Below, piece by piece: positions 1-5,383 of a stretch of DNA of 5,733 bases. The notes below the pieces were generated by a model. That model made no database searches, was not told where the DNA came from, and was given only the letters and a program-made list of their open reading frames with translations. This DNA is from Clostridiales bacterium. GTDB lineage: Bacteria; Bacillota; Clostridia; Lachnospirales; WQUN01. How positions within the stretch are numbered: the stretch's first letter is position 1; the number at the start of each line of letters is the position of its first letter. The DNA lies in the NCBI GenBank assembly GCA_031254075.1, contig JAIRVD010000147.1, positions 1 to 5,733 of the forward strand. The letters are read 5' to 3'. A program made the position numbers and the translations under genes.

Positions 1-1
1 G

Positions 2-184
2 GTTTCCGAATACAAGTCTACATGGGAGGAGTTAAACTTATTAGGCAACCCCCGAAAACCCGCTGAGACGAATTTCAAACGTCGCGAACGCTTCAACGCG
101 CGTTTGAAATTTGGACGAAGCGATGGTTTTTCGGAGGTTGTCTATAGCAAAAAATCCGCGAAATCCATATTTTCACCCAAATAA
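2..184 (+). CDS. possible 3' end of an unrecognised plus-strand gene, cut by the window edge
   Basis: A plus-strand frame is open from the left edge to a TAA at 182-184, about 60 residues, starting VSEYKSTWEELNLLGNP and ending SIFSPK. I recognise no family. The main support is position: the stop lies 4 nt before a good plus-strand intrinsic terminator. Against it, most of the frame runs through the palindrome at 45-141, which could give a basic, low-complexity translation by chance (FKRRERFNARLKF), and it overlaps the end of the convergent gene at 142-831 by 43 bases. A second frame (frame 1) ends at TGA 64-66 and could equally be the true end of an upstream gene, with the palindrome in its 3' untranslated region. 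A non-coding RNA is also possible. Confidence 0.25.
   Translation, partial: VSEYKSTWEELNLLGNPRKPAETNFKRRERFNARLKFGRSDGFSEVVYSKKSAKSIFSPK
45..141. repeat. long imperfect palindrome A, adjacent to the stop of the 142-831 gene
   Basis: Nearly the whole stretch can fold into one hairpin. The outer arms are 46-60 (CAACCCCCGAAAACC) and 125-140 (GGTTTTTCGGAGGTTG), which pair with one mismatch and one bulge. CGCT 61-64 can pair with AGCG 119-122. The inner arms AATTTCAAACG 71-81 and CGTTTGAAATT 101-111 pair perfectly over 11 bp. The tip, GCGAACGCTTCAACGC at 84-99, closely matches the tip of the palindrome at 905-1034. There is no T-run on either side, so it is not a classical terminator. A dispersed palindromic repeat or a structured RNA segment fits better. 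Confidence 0.7.
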
Positions 185-831
185 ATCGCCCGAGTTTTAA
201 TCTCGGGTTTTTTTATTGAATTGTAAAAACGATGAAACTCGTTTTCCCTATGCGCGGGGTGGTTGCTTATGTAATGCGCCGCGTTCGGCAATTTATTTTC
301 AATATGCAGAATTCGAATCCCGTTATCCTGCGGATGAAAAATTAAAACGGATTCGTCTTCTTCCGTTTCCTCAACATACCGCTCGAACAAAACATGTTCA
401 ATCGTGTCAATTCTCGCCACACGATGAATGCTTCCCGTCAACTGCACACCGATTTTCGCCAAAACATCGCAAGCAGAAACGGGTAGCGCGGTCATAAAAA
501 ACCGCGACTGCCCGTTATCGCCATTAAAAACACAGCCGTCAAAAACATGAGTATTCTCATTCATCCTATCGCCAATAGGAAAATTATTTTCAATTAAATT
601 CCATCTGTCATAATTTTTTTTCGAAAAATCCGCAATGTGCGAAATATCCGCAACGCGAATCGCAGTTTTCCGCGTATTCGCAACAATCACCGACGAATTT
701 GCTTTCTCAATTCTTTTTATTTCCCCAAAATCGAAATCATCCGAAAAAATATCAGAAGAAAATGGAATATATTCATTTTCCGCTACCATGCCATCCGCAG
801 AAATTTCCACATACAAAGCTTTTCTGCCCAT
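142..831 (-). CDS. hypothetical protein, 229 residues, family not recognised
   Basis: A minus-strand gene starts at ATG 831-829 behind a good ribosome binding site (GGGAG core within 843-838, 6-nt gap) and stops with TAG at 144-142. The protein begins MGRKALYVEISADG and ends FADFLL. It is soluble in character: I see no signal peptide, membrane segment or zinc motif. An acidic patch (EETEEDES) separates two halves. The second half (RFFMTALPVS, then IDTIEHVLFERY, then VLIFHPQDNGIRILHI) weakly recalls the alternating strand and helix layout of actin-fold pilus or secretion proteins such as PilM or GspL, without clear phosphate-binding motifs. That is only an impression. The gene stands alone, between two related palindromes. 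Its 3' end contains a plus-strand terminator on the opposite strand. Confidence 0.75.
   Translation of the reverse strand: MGRKALYVEISADGMVAENEYIPFSSDIFSDDFDFGEIKRIEKANSSVIVANTRKTAIRVADISHIADFSKKNYDRWNLIENNFPIGDRMNENTHVFDGCVFNGDNGQSRFFMTALPVSACDVLAKIGVQLTGSIHRVARIDTIEHVLFERYVEETEEDESVLIFHPQDNGIRILHIENKLPNAAHYISNHPAHRENEFHRFYNSIKKPEIKTRAIYLGENMDFADFLL
189..214 (+). terminator. intrinsic terminator reading rightward, inside the antisense gene
   Basis: The arms CCCGAG (189-194) and CTCGGG (202-207) pair perfectly around a 7-base loop (TTTTAAT), and seven T residues follow (208-214). This is a textbook rho-independent terminator for plus-strand transcription. It lies within the 3' coding part of the minus-strand gene 142-831, where the same bases encode KPEIKTR. 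It probably ends transcription entering from the left of the window. On the minus strand there is no T-run after the stem, so it should not stop its host gene. Confidence 0.7.
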
Positions 832-853
832 GCTTTTCTCCCTTATTTCGGAT

Positions 854-897
854 TTAGTGCATCAATTTTTTTTTGGTTACATCAGTAATTGCACTAA
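854..897. promoter_or_regulatory. inverted repeat upstream of the 142-831 gene, possible operator
   Basis: TTAGTGCA (854-861) and TGCACTAA (890-897) are perfect 8-base inverted arms separated by 28 bases that include a T9 run (866-874). The inner arm begins 23 bases upstream of the ATG at 831, next to its ribosome binding site, where a promoter or leader would lie. A pair of protein-binding half-sites or a leader hairpin would fit. I could not find a convincing -35/-10 pair here; a TTGAAC on the minus strand at 906-901 has no good -10 partner. Confidence 0.35.
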
Positions 898-904
898 CAA
901 GTTC

Positions 905-1034
905 AAAAAATGTGCGCCATAGCAAATTAATGTTCCAAATCGGTTTCTCCTGTCGCTGAAAATTGCGTTGAAGAATTCGCAGTTTCGGCTTCGGCGAAAC
1001 CGTTTTCCATTTAATTTGTTGGCGCACGTTTTTT
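905..1034. repeat. long imperfect palindrome B, MITE-like, with A6 and T6 ends
   Basis: The left arm 905-930 (AAAAAATGTGCGCCA, then CAAATTAA) is matched by the right arm 1011-1034 (TTAATTTG, then TGGCGCACGTTTTTT), with one mismatch and two extra bases on the left. Pairing continues inward (CGGTTTC 941-947 with GAAACCG 996-1002) to a tip at 965-980. The reverse complement of the tip, GCGAATTCTTCAACGC, matches palindrome A at 14 of 16 bases. There is no coding capacity. The element starts with A6 and ends with T6, so on either strand the hairpin is followed by a U-run. It could act as a two-way terminator between glgD and the 142-831 gene. It resembles a miniature inverted-repeat element, but I saw no clear target-site duplication. 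Confidence 0.7.
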
Positions 1035-1050
1035 AATTTTAAATTATGGG

Positions 1051-1107
1051 GCGAGCCTTTTCAAAGGCTCGCGGGCGCGGGGAACGTTCGCTCTGCTCAC
1101 TGCGCCC
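1051..1107. repeat. GC-rich hairpins just downstream of glgD
   Basis: GCGAGCCTTT (1051-1060) and AAAGGCTCGC (1063-1072) form a perfect, very tight stem. Next to it GGGCGC (1073-1078) and GCGCCC (1102-1107) form a second pair around a 23-base loop. Both lie in the 3' untranslated region of the glgC-glgD message, which ends its coding part at 1114. Neither is followed by a T-run on the minus strand, so they may serve as RNA-stabilising 3' structures, with termination left to palindrome B further on. The intergenic stretch 832-1113 holds nothing else that I can support. Confidence 0.5.
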
Positions 1108-1113
1108 TCGGGG

Positions 1114-2232
1114 CTAAGCCTTAACCTCATGCCCTTTAGTAATAACCGCAGGCGATTCGGGTGTGCCGACGATGCGCGCTCCGTTGTGCAGGATTACGTC
1201 TTTGTCGAGGATGGCGTGTTCAACTACGCAATTGTTGCCGATGTAGGTGCCTTCCATAAGTATTGCGTTTGAGATGGTGGAATGTTCGCCTGTGTAAACG
1301 CGTCGGAAGATAATGCTGCGGTTTGCGTTGCCGTTAAGGATTGCGCCGCTTCCTACGAGGCAGTTTGTTACATGTGCCATATTATTGAATTTCGCGGGCG
1401 GTTCGTCTTTGGGTTTGGTCTTGATGTAAGGATGTTGTACGGTGAAATCGTTACGAATATCGCGGCGCAGAAAGTCCATATTGCAATCGAAATAGGAATG
1501 GATGCTTCCTAGATTGCGCCAATAGCCGTCGAAGCGATAGCCGTAAATGCGCAAGCGTTTGCGGTAGCGCGAGAGAAGGTCACGAACAAGGTCGTAGCGT
1601 CCTTCGGAAACGATTGTTTCGACGAGTTCGATTAGGAGCGGACGTGAGATAACGTACACGCCGATTGATGCGAGGTCTGATTGTGGTTCGAGCGGTTTTT
1701 CTTCGAGGTCGGTGAGACGATTTGCGGCGTCGAGTTCCATTACGCCGTATTGGCGAATGTCGTCGTTGTCGGGAACTTGGCGATACGCGATGGTGATATC
1801 TGCGTTTTTCTGTTCGTGATAAGCGATTAAATCGTTATAATTCATTTTATAAACGCAGTCGCCGGAAGAAATTATAACGTATGGTTCGTTGCTTCGTTTA
1901 AGGAATGTTAAGTTTTGATAGATTGCGTCGGCGGTTCCGCGAAACCACATGGAATTTTCGCCGCTTTGATACGGCGAGAAAACGAACATTCCGCCCTGTT
2001 TGCTACCGAGGTCCCACCATTTCGGGCTGGAAAGATGGTCGTGCAATGAGCGCGAATTATATTGCGTAATAATCGCGACTTTCGAAATCCCCGAGTTTGT
2101 CATATTGCTTAACGGAAAATCAATTGCGCGGTAACAGCTTCCGACGGGAAGCGCGGAAGTGGCACGGTTTCTTGTGAGTTCGCCCAAGCGTTCGCTTTTT
2201 CCGCCTGCTAAAATTATACCTACTGCTCTCAT
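1114..2232 (-). CDS. glgD: GlgD, ADP-glucose pyrophosphorylase accessory subunit
   Basis: GlgD pairs with GlgC in Bacillota to form glucose-1-phosphate adenylyltransferase, which makes ADP-glucose for glycogen synthesis in the cytoplasm. The protein has 372 residues, near the usual length. The N-terminal nucleotidyltransferase domain shows [11 protein letters not shown] (6-16), GTADAIYQN (99-107), GDCVYKMNY with Asp125 at the catalytic position (124-132) and LEEKP (176-180). A left-handed beta-helix occupies roughly 290-365. Compared with the neighbouring GlgC, the NKAKPAV segment has become NRATSAL, losing both lysines, and GDH has become GDC. This fits the view of GlgD as a weakly active or regulatory subunit. 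The ATG at 2232 overlaps the glgC stop (ATGA) and has a GGAG site 6 nt upstream, so translation is probably coupled. Confidence 0.95.
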   Translation of the reverse strand: MRAVGIILAGGKSERLGELTRNRATSALPVGSCYRAIDFPLSNMTNSGISKVAIITQYNSRSLHDHLSSPKWWDLGSKQGGMFVFSPYQSGENSMWFRGTADAIYQNLTFLKRSNEPYVIISSGDCVYKMNYNDLIAYHEQKNADITIAYRQVPDNDDIRQYGVMELDAANRLTDLEEKPLEPQSDLASIGVYVISRPLLIELVETIVSEGRYDLVRDLLSRYRKRLRIYGYRFDGYWRNLGSIHSYFDCNMDFLRRDIRNDFTVQHPYIKTKPKDEPPAKFNNMAHVTNCLVGSGAILNGNANRSIIFRRVYTGEHSTISNAILMEGTYIGNNCVVEHAILDKDVILHNGARIVGTPESPAVITKGHEVKA

Positions 2233-3518
2233 GCCCTCACTCCGTTCGCATTTATTCTTTTTACTATGCTTTCGCCGCTTTCTAAGCGGTTATTCGGATA
2301 ATCAACGGGAGTTGTTTTGCCGAAAATAACGCAGTTTTTTCCGATTGAAATTTTGTCGGGAATGGATGAAAGTTCGCCGACGACGGTGATTCCGGTGTCA
2401 TATACTTTTGGTCTGTGGACATTGATAACATTATCGCCGACGCCGATTGAAACGCCGTCGCCGATTGTGCAATCGGTGTCGATGATGCTGCGCTCAATTA
2501 CGGTGCCTTTTCCGATATAGCAACCTTCCATTAGGATGGAGTCGCGTACAACCGCGCCTTCTTCAACGATTACATTCGGTCCGAGGATTGAATTGTAAAC
2601 CTTTCCGAGAACCTCACTGCCTTCGGAGATGATGCTTGCTTTAATTTCGGTGTTTGCGCCGGTGTAAAGCGGCGGCTGATGGTCGGAATCGGTGTAAATC
2701 TTATCGAAATTTTCATATAAATTAAAATCGGGGACGGTTTGAATTAAATCCATATTAGCCATCCAATATGAATCAATTGTTCCGACGTCCTTCCAGTATC
2801 CGCTGAACGGATACGCGAACATTCTCTTGCCTTCCGAAAGAAGCATCGGCAGAACATGCTTGCCGAAGTCGGAATCGGGATTAACTTTGTTGTCGCGTTC
2901 AAGCGCGTCGCGAAGCAATTCCCAACGGAAGATGTAAATTCCCATATTTGCCATATTGCTTTTCGGCTGAGGCGGCTTTTCTTCGAATTCGTAGATTCGA
3001 TTATCGTCGTGGATATTCATTACGCCGAAACGGCTTGCTTCTTCCAGCGGAACCGTCAATGCGGCGATGCTTACGTCACAGTTGTTTTTCTTATGAAAAT
3101 CCAACATGCGCGAATAATCCATTTTGTAAATATGGTCGCCGCCCAAAACCAATACGTATTCCGGGCCGTACTGGTCTATGAAATCCAAGTTTTGATAAAT
3201 GGCATCGGCTGTGCCGGTGTACCATTCGCCGTTCTCCGTTTTCATATGCGGCGCAAGAATCGTTACTCCGCCGTTGCGCCGGTCTAAATCCCACGGCGTT
3301 CCTATTCCAATATGCTGATTGAGCAATAACGGCTGATATTGTGTTAATACTCCCACGGTGTCCACTCCGGAATTTACACAGTTGGACATCGCAAAATCTA
3401 TTATGCGATACTTTCCGCCGAACATCACCGCCGGTTTCGCCTTGTTAGAGGTCAGCACCCCCAAGCGGCTCCCTTGCCCTCCTGCCAACAACATGGCAAT
3501 CATCTCTTTTTTGCGCAA
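2229..3518 (-). CDS. glgC: GlgC, glucose-1-phosphate adenylyltransferase catalytic subunit
   Basis: GlgC converts glucose-1-phosphate and ATP to ADP-glucose and pyrophosphate, the committed step of bacterial glycogen synthesis. With the TTG start it has 429 residues. Motifs are [10 protein letters not shown] (10-19) for nucleotide binding, NKAKPAV (25-31), GTADAIYQN (102-110), [10 protein letters not shown] with the presumed catalytic Asp128, FEEKP with the sugar-phosphate-binding Lys181, [13 protein letters not shown] (240-252), and a C-terminal left-handed beta-helix of hexapeptide repeats from about 290. I chose TTG 3518-3516 because GAGGTGG lies 5 nt upstream and the protein then begins [14 protein letters not shown], like its homologues. 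The in-frame ATG at 3584 would add 22 unconserved residues and lies on the predicted -35 element. It is the first gene of the glgCD operon, divergent from murC. Confidence 0.95.
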   Translation of the reverse strand: MRKKEMIAMLLAGGQGSRLGVLTSNKAKPAVMFGGKYRIIDFAMSNCVNSGVDTVGVLTQYQPLLLNQHIGIGTPWDLDRRNGGVTILAPHMKTENGEWYTGTADAIYQNLDFIDQYGPEYVLVLGGDHIYKMDYSRMLDFHKKNNCDVSIAALTVPLEEASRFGVMNIHDDNRIYEFEEKPPQPKSNMANMGIYIFRWELLRDALERDNKVNPDSDFGKHVLPMLLSEGKRMFAYPFSGYWKDVGTIDSYWMANMDLIQTVPDFNLYENFDKIYTDSDHQPPLYTGANTEIKASIISEGSEVLGKVYNSILGPNVIVEEGAVVRDSILMEGCYIGKGTVIERSIIDTDCTIGDGVSIGVGDNVINVHRPKVYDTGITVVGELSSIPDKISIGKNCVIFGKTTPVDYPNNRLESGESIVKRINANGVRA

Positions 3519-3555
3519 GTTGCCCACCTCATTCCATTTGAAATTTGTCGATACG

Positions 3556-3591
3556 ATTATTTCATTAATTATGCTTAACGTCAACTGTCAA
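3556..3591 (-). promoter_or_regulatory. candidate sigma-A promoter of the glgCD operon
   Basis: On the minus strand TTGACG (3584-3579) is followed after 17 bases by AATAAT (3561-3556), a good housekeeping-type promoter whose transcript would start about 30 bases before the TTG start of glgC. A perfect -35 hexamer TTGACA sits just upstream (3591-3586), and the two TTGAC motifs are 7 bases apart. TTGACA pairs less well with a -10 (ATTAAT after 16 bases). Which hexamer is used cannot be settled from sequence alone. Confidence 0.55.
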
Positions 3592-3613
3592 ACCTTTTTT
3601 CCAAACCTTTTTT
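3590..3613. repeat. short direct repeat between the divergent promoters
   Basis: AAACCTTTTTT occurs twice (3590-3600 and 3603-3613), 13 bases apart start to start, so just over one helical turn. It sits between the glgC -35 and the murC -35. It could be a pair of binding sites for a shared regulator, or a replication-slippage product in T-rich DNA. Confidence 0.4.
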
Positions 3614-3642
3614 TGATAAATTTTGCAAGCGAAAAATATTAT
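3613..3642 (+). promoter_or_regulatory. candidate promoter of murC
   Basis: TTGATA (3613-3618) and TATTAT (3637-3642) are separated by 18 bases on the plus strand. An overlapping alternative is TTGCAA (3623-3628) with TATGCT (3645-3650) at 16 bases. Either would give a leader of roughly 20-30 bases before the murC ATG, just long enough for the ribosome binding site GGGAGG (3666-3671). Confidence 0.5.
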
Positions 3643-3678
3643 GATATGCTAAATTTAAATTCGTCGGGAGGTTTTCAA

Positions 3679-5091
3679 ATGAGAGAAAGAATTTCTTTAG
3701 ATAACGCAAAGAAAATTCATTTTATCGGAATCGGCGGAATCAGCATGAGCGGTCTTGCGGAGATATTGCAACGGGACGGGTATGAGGTGAGTGGTTCGGA
3801 TGATGTTTTGACGGAGATTACTGAACGATTGGACAGGCTCGGAATAAAAATATTTCATCCGAACGCGGCGGAAAACATTTCTCGGGGAATTGATTTGGTT
3901 GTTTACACCGCGGCTGTAAAAGCGGACAACCCGGAATTTCGCGCGGCATTGGAAATGGGAATCGAATTAATCGAACGCGCGCCGTTTATCGGAAAAATTT
4001 TGCACGGCTACGAACCGATTTGCATTGCGGGTTCGCATGGGAAGACGACAACTACGTCGATGGTTGCGGAGGTATTGCTTGCGGCGCGACATGACCCGAC
4101 GATTTCGATTGGCGGTCACATGAACCGCGGCGGATTAAATTATCGAATCGGCGGTTCGAAATATTTTGTGCTTGAGTCGTGCGAGTTCAGTAATTCGTTT
4201 CATCACTGGCATCCGCATATCGGAATAATTTTAAACATCGACGCCGACCATTTGGATTTTTTCGGAAACATGAAAAATTTAATTGAGGCGTTCGGAAAGT
4301 TCGCCGGTAACATTCGCCCGGAGGGCGCGTTGGTGATTCAGGCGGGTGTGCAGGGTATTGATGAAATCACAAAAAAATTAAAATGCGATATTATTACCTT
4401 CGGTTTAAAAAACAACTCAAAAATTTACGCCGACAAAATTAAATACGAAAACGGTAATCCCTCATTTGACGTAATGGACGGCGAAAAATTTCTTGCGCAT
4501 GTGAGTTTGCCGCTGCCGGGCGAATACAATATGTTAAACGCTCTTGCGGCTTTCGCGGCGGCGTTGCTATTGGGAATTCCGCCGAACGAAATCGCGGACG
4601 CGCTTTGCAATATTAAAGGAACGAAACGAAGATTTGAGCATAAAGGCATGTACAACGGAATAGAAATAATTGACGACTACGCGCATCACCCGACGGAAAT
4701 AATTTCGTGTTTGGCAGCCGCGCGGCAAAAAATGGACAGCGGCAGAATTGTCTGTCTTTTCCAGCCGCACACTTATACGCGCACGAGAAATTTATTTGAT
4801 GAAACCGTAAAATCGTTTTCCGACGCGGATAAAATTGTGCTTCTGCCGATTTATGCCGCGAGAGAACCGTATGACCCGACGGTTTCGTCCGAGATGCTTG
4901 CCGAAGAAATAATAAAAATTGGCGGCGACGCAATTTTTATTAAAAATTTTGATGAAGCAGAATGTTATTTGAAAAAAATATTATGTTCCGGCGACCTTCT
5001 GATTACGATGGGAGCGGGCGATGTGTTTAGGGTCGGCGACAAAATGTTAGGCTCAGACTTATCCACATTATCCACAGGTTGTGAACATTAG
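3679..5091 (+). CDS. murC: MurC, UDP-N-acetylmuramate--L-alanine ligase
   Basis: MurC attaches L-alanine to UDP-N-acetylmuramic acid using ATP, the first amino-acid addition in peptidoglycan precursor synthesis in the cytoplasm. The 470 residues show the three Mur ligase domains: an N-terminal Rossmann-like UDP-binding domain with GIGGISMSGLAEIL (17-30), a central ATPase with the P-loop GSHGKTTTT (118-126, Lys122), and a C-terminal domain with DDYAHHPTEI (332-341), FQPHTYTRT (361-369) and TMGAGDVF (443-450). The ATG at 3679 is chosen because GGGAGG lies 7 nt upstream and the Rossmann motif follows at the usual distance. An upstream in-frame extension to 3358 overlaps glgC and the promoters and is not protein-like. 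The last 20 residues lie beyond the conserved core, and two DnaA boxes are written into this tail (residues 461-466, LSTLST). The gene appears to be a single unit, ending in a terminator. Confidence 0.97.
   Translation: MRERISLDNAKKIHFIGIGGISMSGLAEILQRDGYEVSGSDDVLTEITERLDRLGIKIFHPNAAENISRGIDLVVYTAAVKADNPEFRAALEMGIELIERAPFIGKILHGYEPICIAGSHGKTTTTSMVAEVLLAARHDPTISIGGHMNRGGLNYRIGGSKYFVLESCEFSNSFHHWHPHIGIILNIDADHLDFFGNMKNLIEAFGKFAGNIRPEGALVIQAGVQGIDEITKKLKCDIITFGLKNNSKIYADKIKYENGNPSFDVMDGEKFLAHVSLPLPGEYNMLNALAAFAAALLLGIPPNEIADALCNIKGTKRRFEHKGMYNGIEIIDDYAHHPTEIISCLAAARQKMDSGRIVCLFQPHTYTRTRNLFDETVKSFSDADKIVLLPIYAAREPYDPTVSSEMLAEEIIKIGGDAIFIKNFDEAECYLKKILCSGDLLITMGAGDVFRVGDKMLGSDLSTLSTGCEH
5059..5076 (+). 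promoter_or_regulatory. two abutting perfect DnaA boxes inside the 3' end of murC
   Basis: TTATCCACA occurs at 5059-5067 and again, without a gap, at 5068-5076. Both match the strong DnaA box consensus TTATNCACA exactly, in the same orientation. The 9-mers fall in the murC reading frame as Leu-Ser-Thr twice. Together with the pair at 5266-5286 they make four perfect boxes in 228 bases. Confidence 0.85.
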
Positions 5092-5115
5092 AGGGTTTGT
5101 TTTACCAAACCTGAA

Positions 5116-5170
5116 AAAAAGCCCGTAAATTCAGAATTGCTTTTGCAAGACCGGTAATTGCGGGCTTTTT
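5116..5170 (+). terminator. terminator downstream of murC
   Basis: AAAAAGCCCG (5116-5125) pairs perfectly with CGGGCTTTTT (5161-5170), so a GC-rich core is flanked by A and T runs. The 35-base loop carries a small inner hairpin, TTGC (5137-5140) with GCAA (5145-5148). The A run before and T run after make it potentially bidirectional. It separates the two pairs of DnaA boxes and ends murC transcription 25-80 bases past its stop. Confidence 0.7.
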
Positions 5171-5260
5171 GGGTGTATAGAACGAAAAAATTATTAAAAA
5201 AAACTGCTTGACTTTTTGTGATTTACGGAAAAGCCAGCAATATGTGAAAAAATTTTAAGC
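5171..5260. other. AT-rich stretch between the DnaA box pairs, possible unwinding region
   Basis: This non-coding stretch includes the AT tracts AAAAAATTATTAAAAAAAA (about 5184-5202) and AAAAAATTTTAA (about 5247-5258). It also has a weaker DnaA-box-like site on the minus strand (TGTGAAAAA, 5243-5251, one mismatch to consensus). A TTGACT at 5208-5213 resembles a -35 element, but I find no good -10 at the right distance. AT-rich DNA beside DnaA boxes is what an origin unwinding element looks like, but the whole intergenic DNA is AT-rich, so this is suggestive only. Confidence 0.35.
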
Positions 5261-5265
5261 TTCGG

Positions 5266-5286
5266 TTATCCACAGTTTTATCCACA
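5266..5286 (+). promoter_or_regulatory. second pair of perfect DnaA boxes, upstream of the DnaD-like gene
   Basis: TTATCCACA occurs at 5266-5274 and 5278-5286, separated by three bases (GTT) and in the same orientation as the pair in murC. The pair is about 100 bases upstream of the chosen start of the DnaD-like gene, so DnaA bound here could load the replication machinery or control that gene. AT-rich sequence continues on the right (5287-5380). Confidence 0.85.
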
Positions 5287-5383
5287 AAACTTTCCCAAAT
5301 TGTTGAAAAAAAAATGTATTCATTGCTCGAAATATAGGTTATTATACCAAAGCAAATTTATCAAAAATGAAAGCGGCGAAATT

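Noticed and set aside
1..141. Known structured RNA (6S RNA, tmRNA, SRP RNA, SAM or TPP riboswitch) at the left edge
   Set aside because: I compared the GGGAGGAGTTAAAC and GGCAACC segments with the conserved cores I know and found no convincing match; only the palindrome could be supported.
216..497. 93-codon plus-strand frame opposite the 142-831 gene
   Set aside because: It starts immediately after a terminator, has no ribosome binding site, and its translation looks like an antisense shadow.
2856..3287. 143-codon plus-strand frame opposite glgC
   Set aside because: It is antisense to strongly conserved GlgC codons, with no ribosome binding site or recognisable domain. Other frames opposite glgC, glgD and murC were set aside for the same reason.
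3519..3584. ATG-initiated 22-residue extension of GlgC
   Set aside because: The residues are unlike GlgC N-termini, and the ATG overlaps a TTGACG/TTGACA promoter element; the TTG at 3518 has the better ribosome binding site.
3358..3678. 107-codon upstream extension of the murC reading frame
   Set aside because: It runs antisense through the glgC start and both promoters, has no ribosome binding site supporting it, and MurC homology begins only at the ATG 3679, which has GGGAGG upstream.
5079..5090. Fifth, reverse-oriented DnaA box after the tandem pair
   Set aside because: The reverse complement ATGTTCACA has two mismatches to TTATNCACA, too weak to count.
5208..5243. Promoter for the DnaD-like gene using TTGACT at 5208
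   Set aside because: The nearest -10-like hexamer (CAATAT, 5238-5243) is 24 bases away, too far for a standard promoter.
5300..5383. 28-residue N-terminal extension of the DnaD-like protein from a TTG
   Set aside because: No ribosome binding site is visible, and the cysteine- and lysine-rich residues do not match DnaD N-termini; it is probably untranslated leader.
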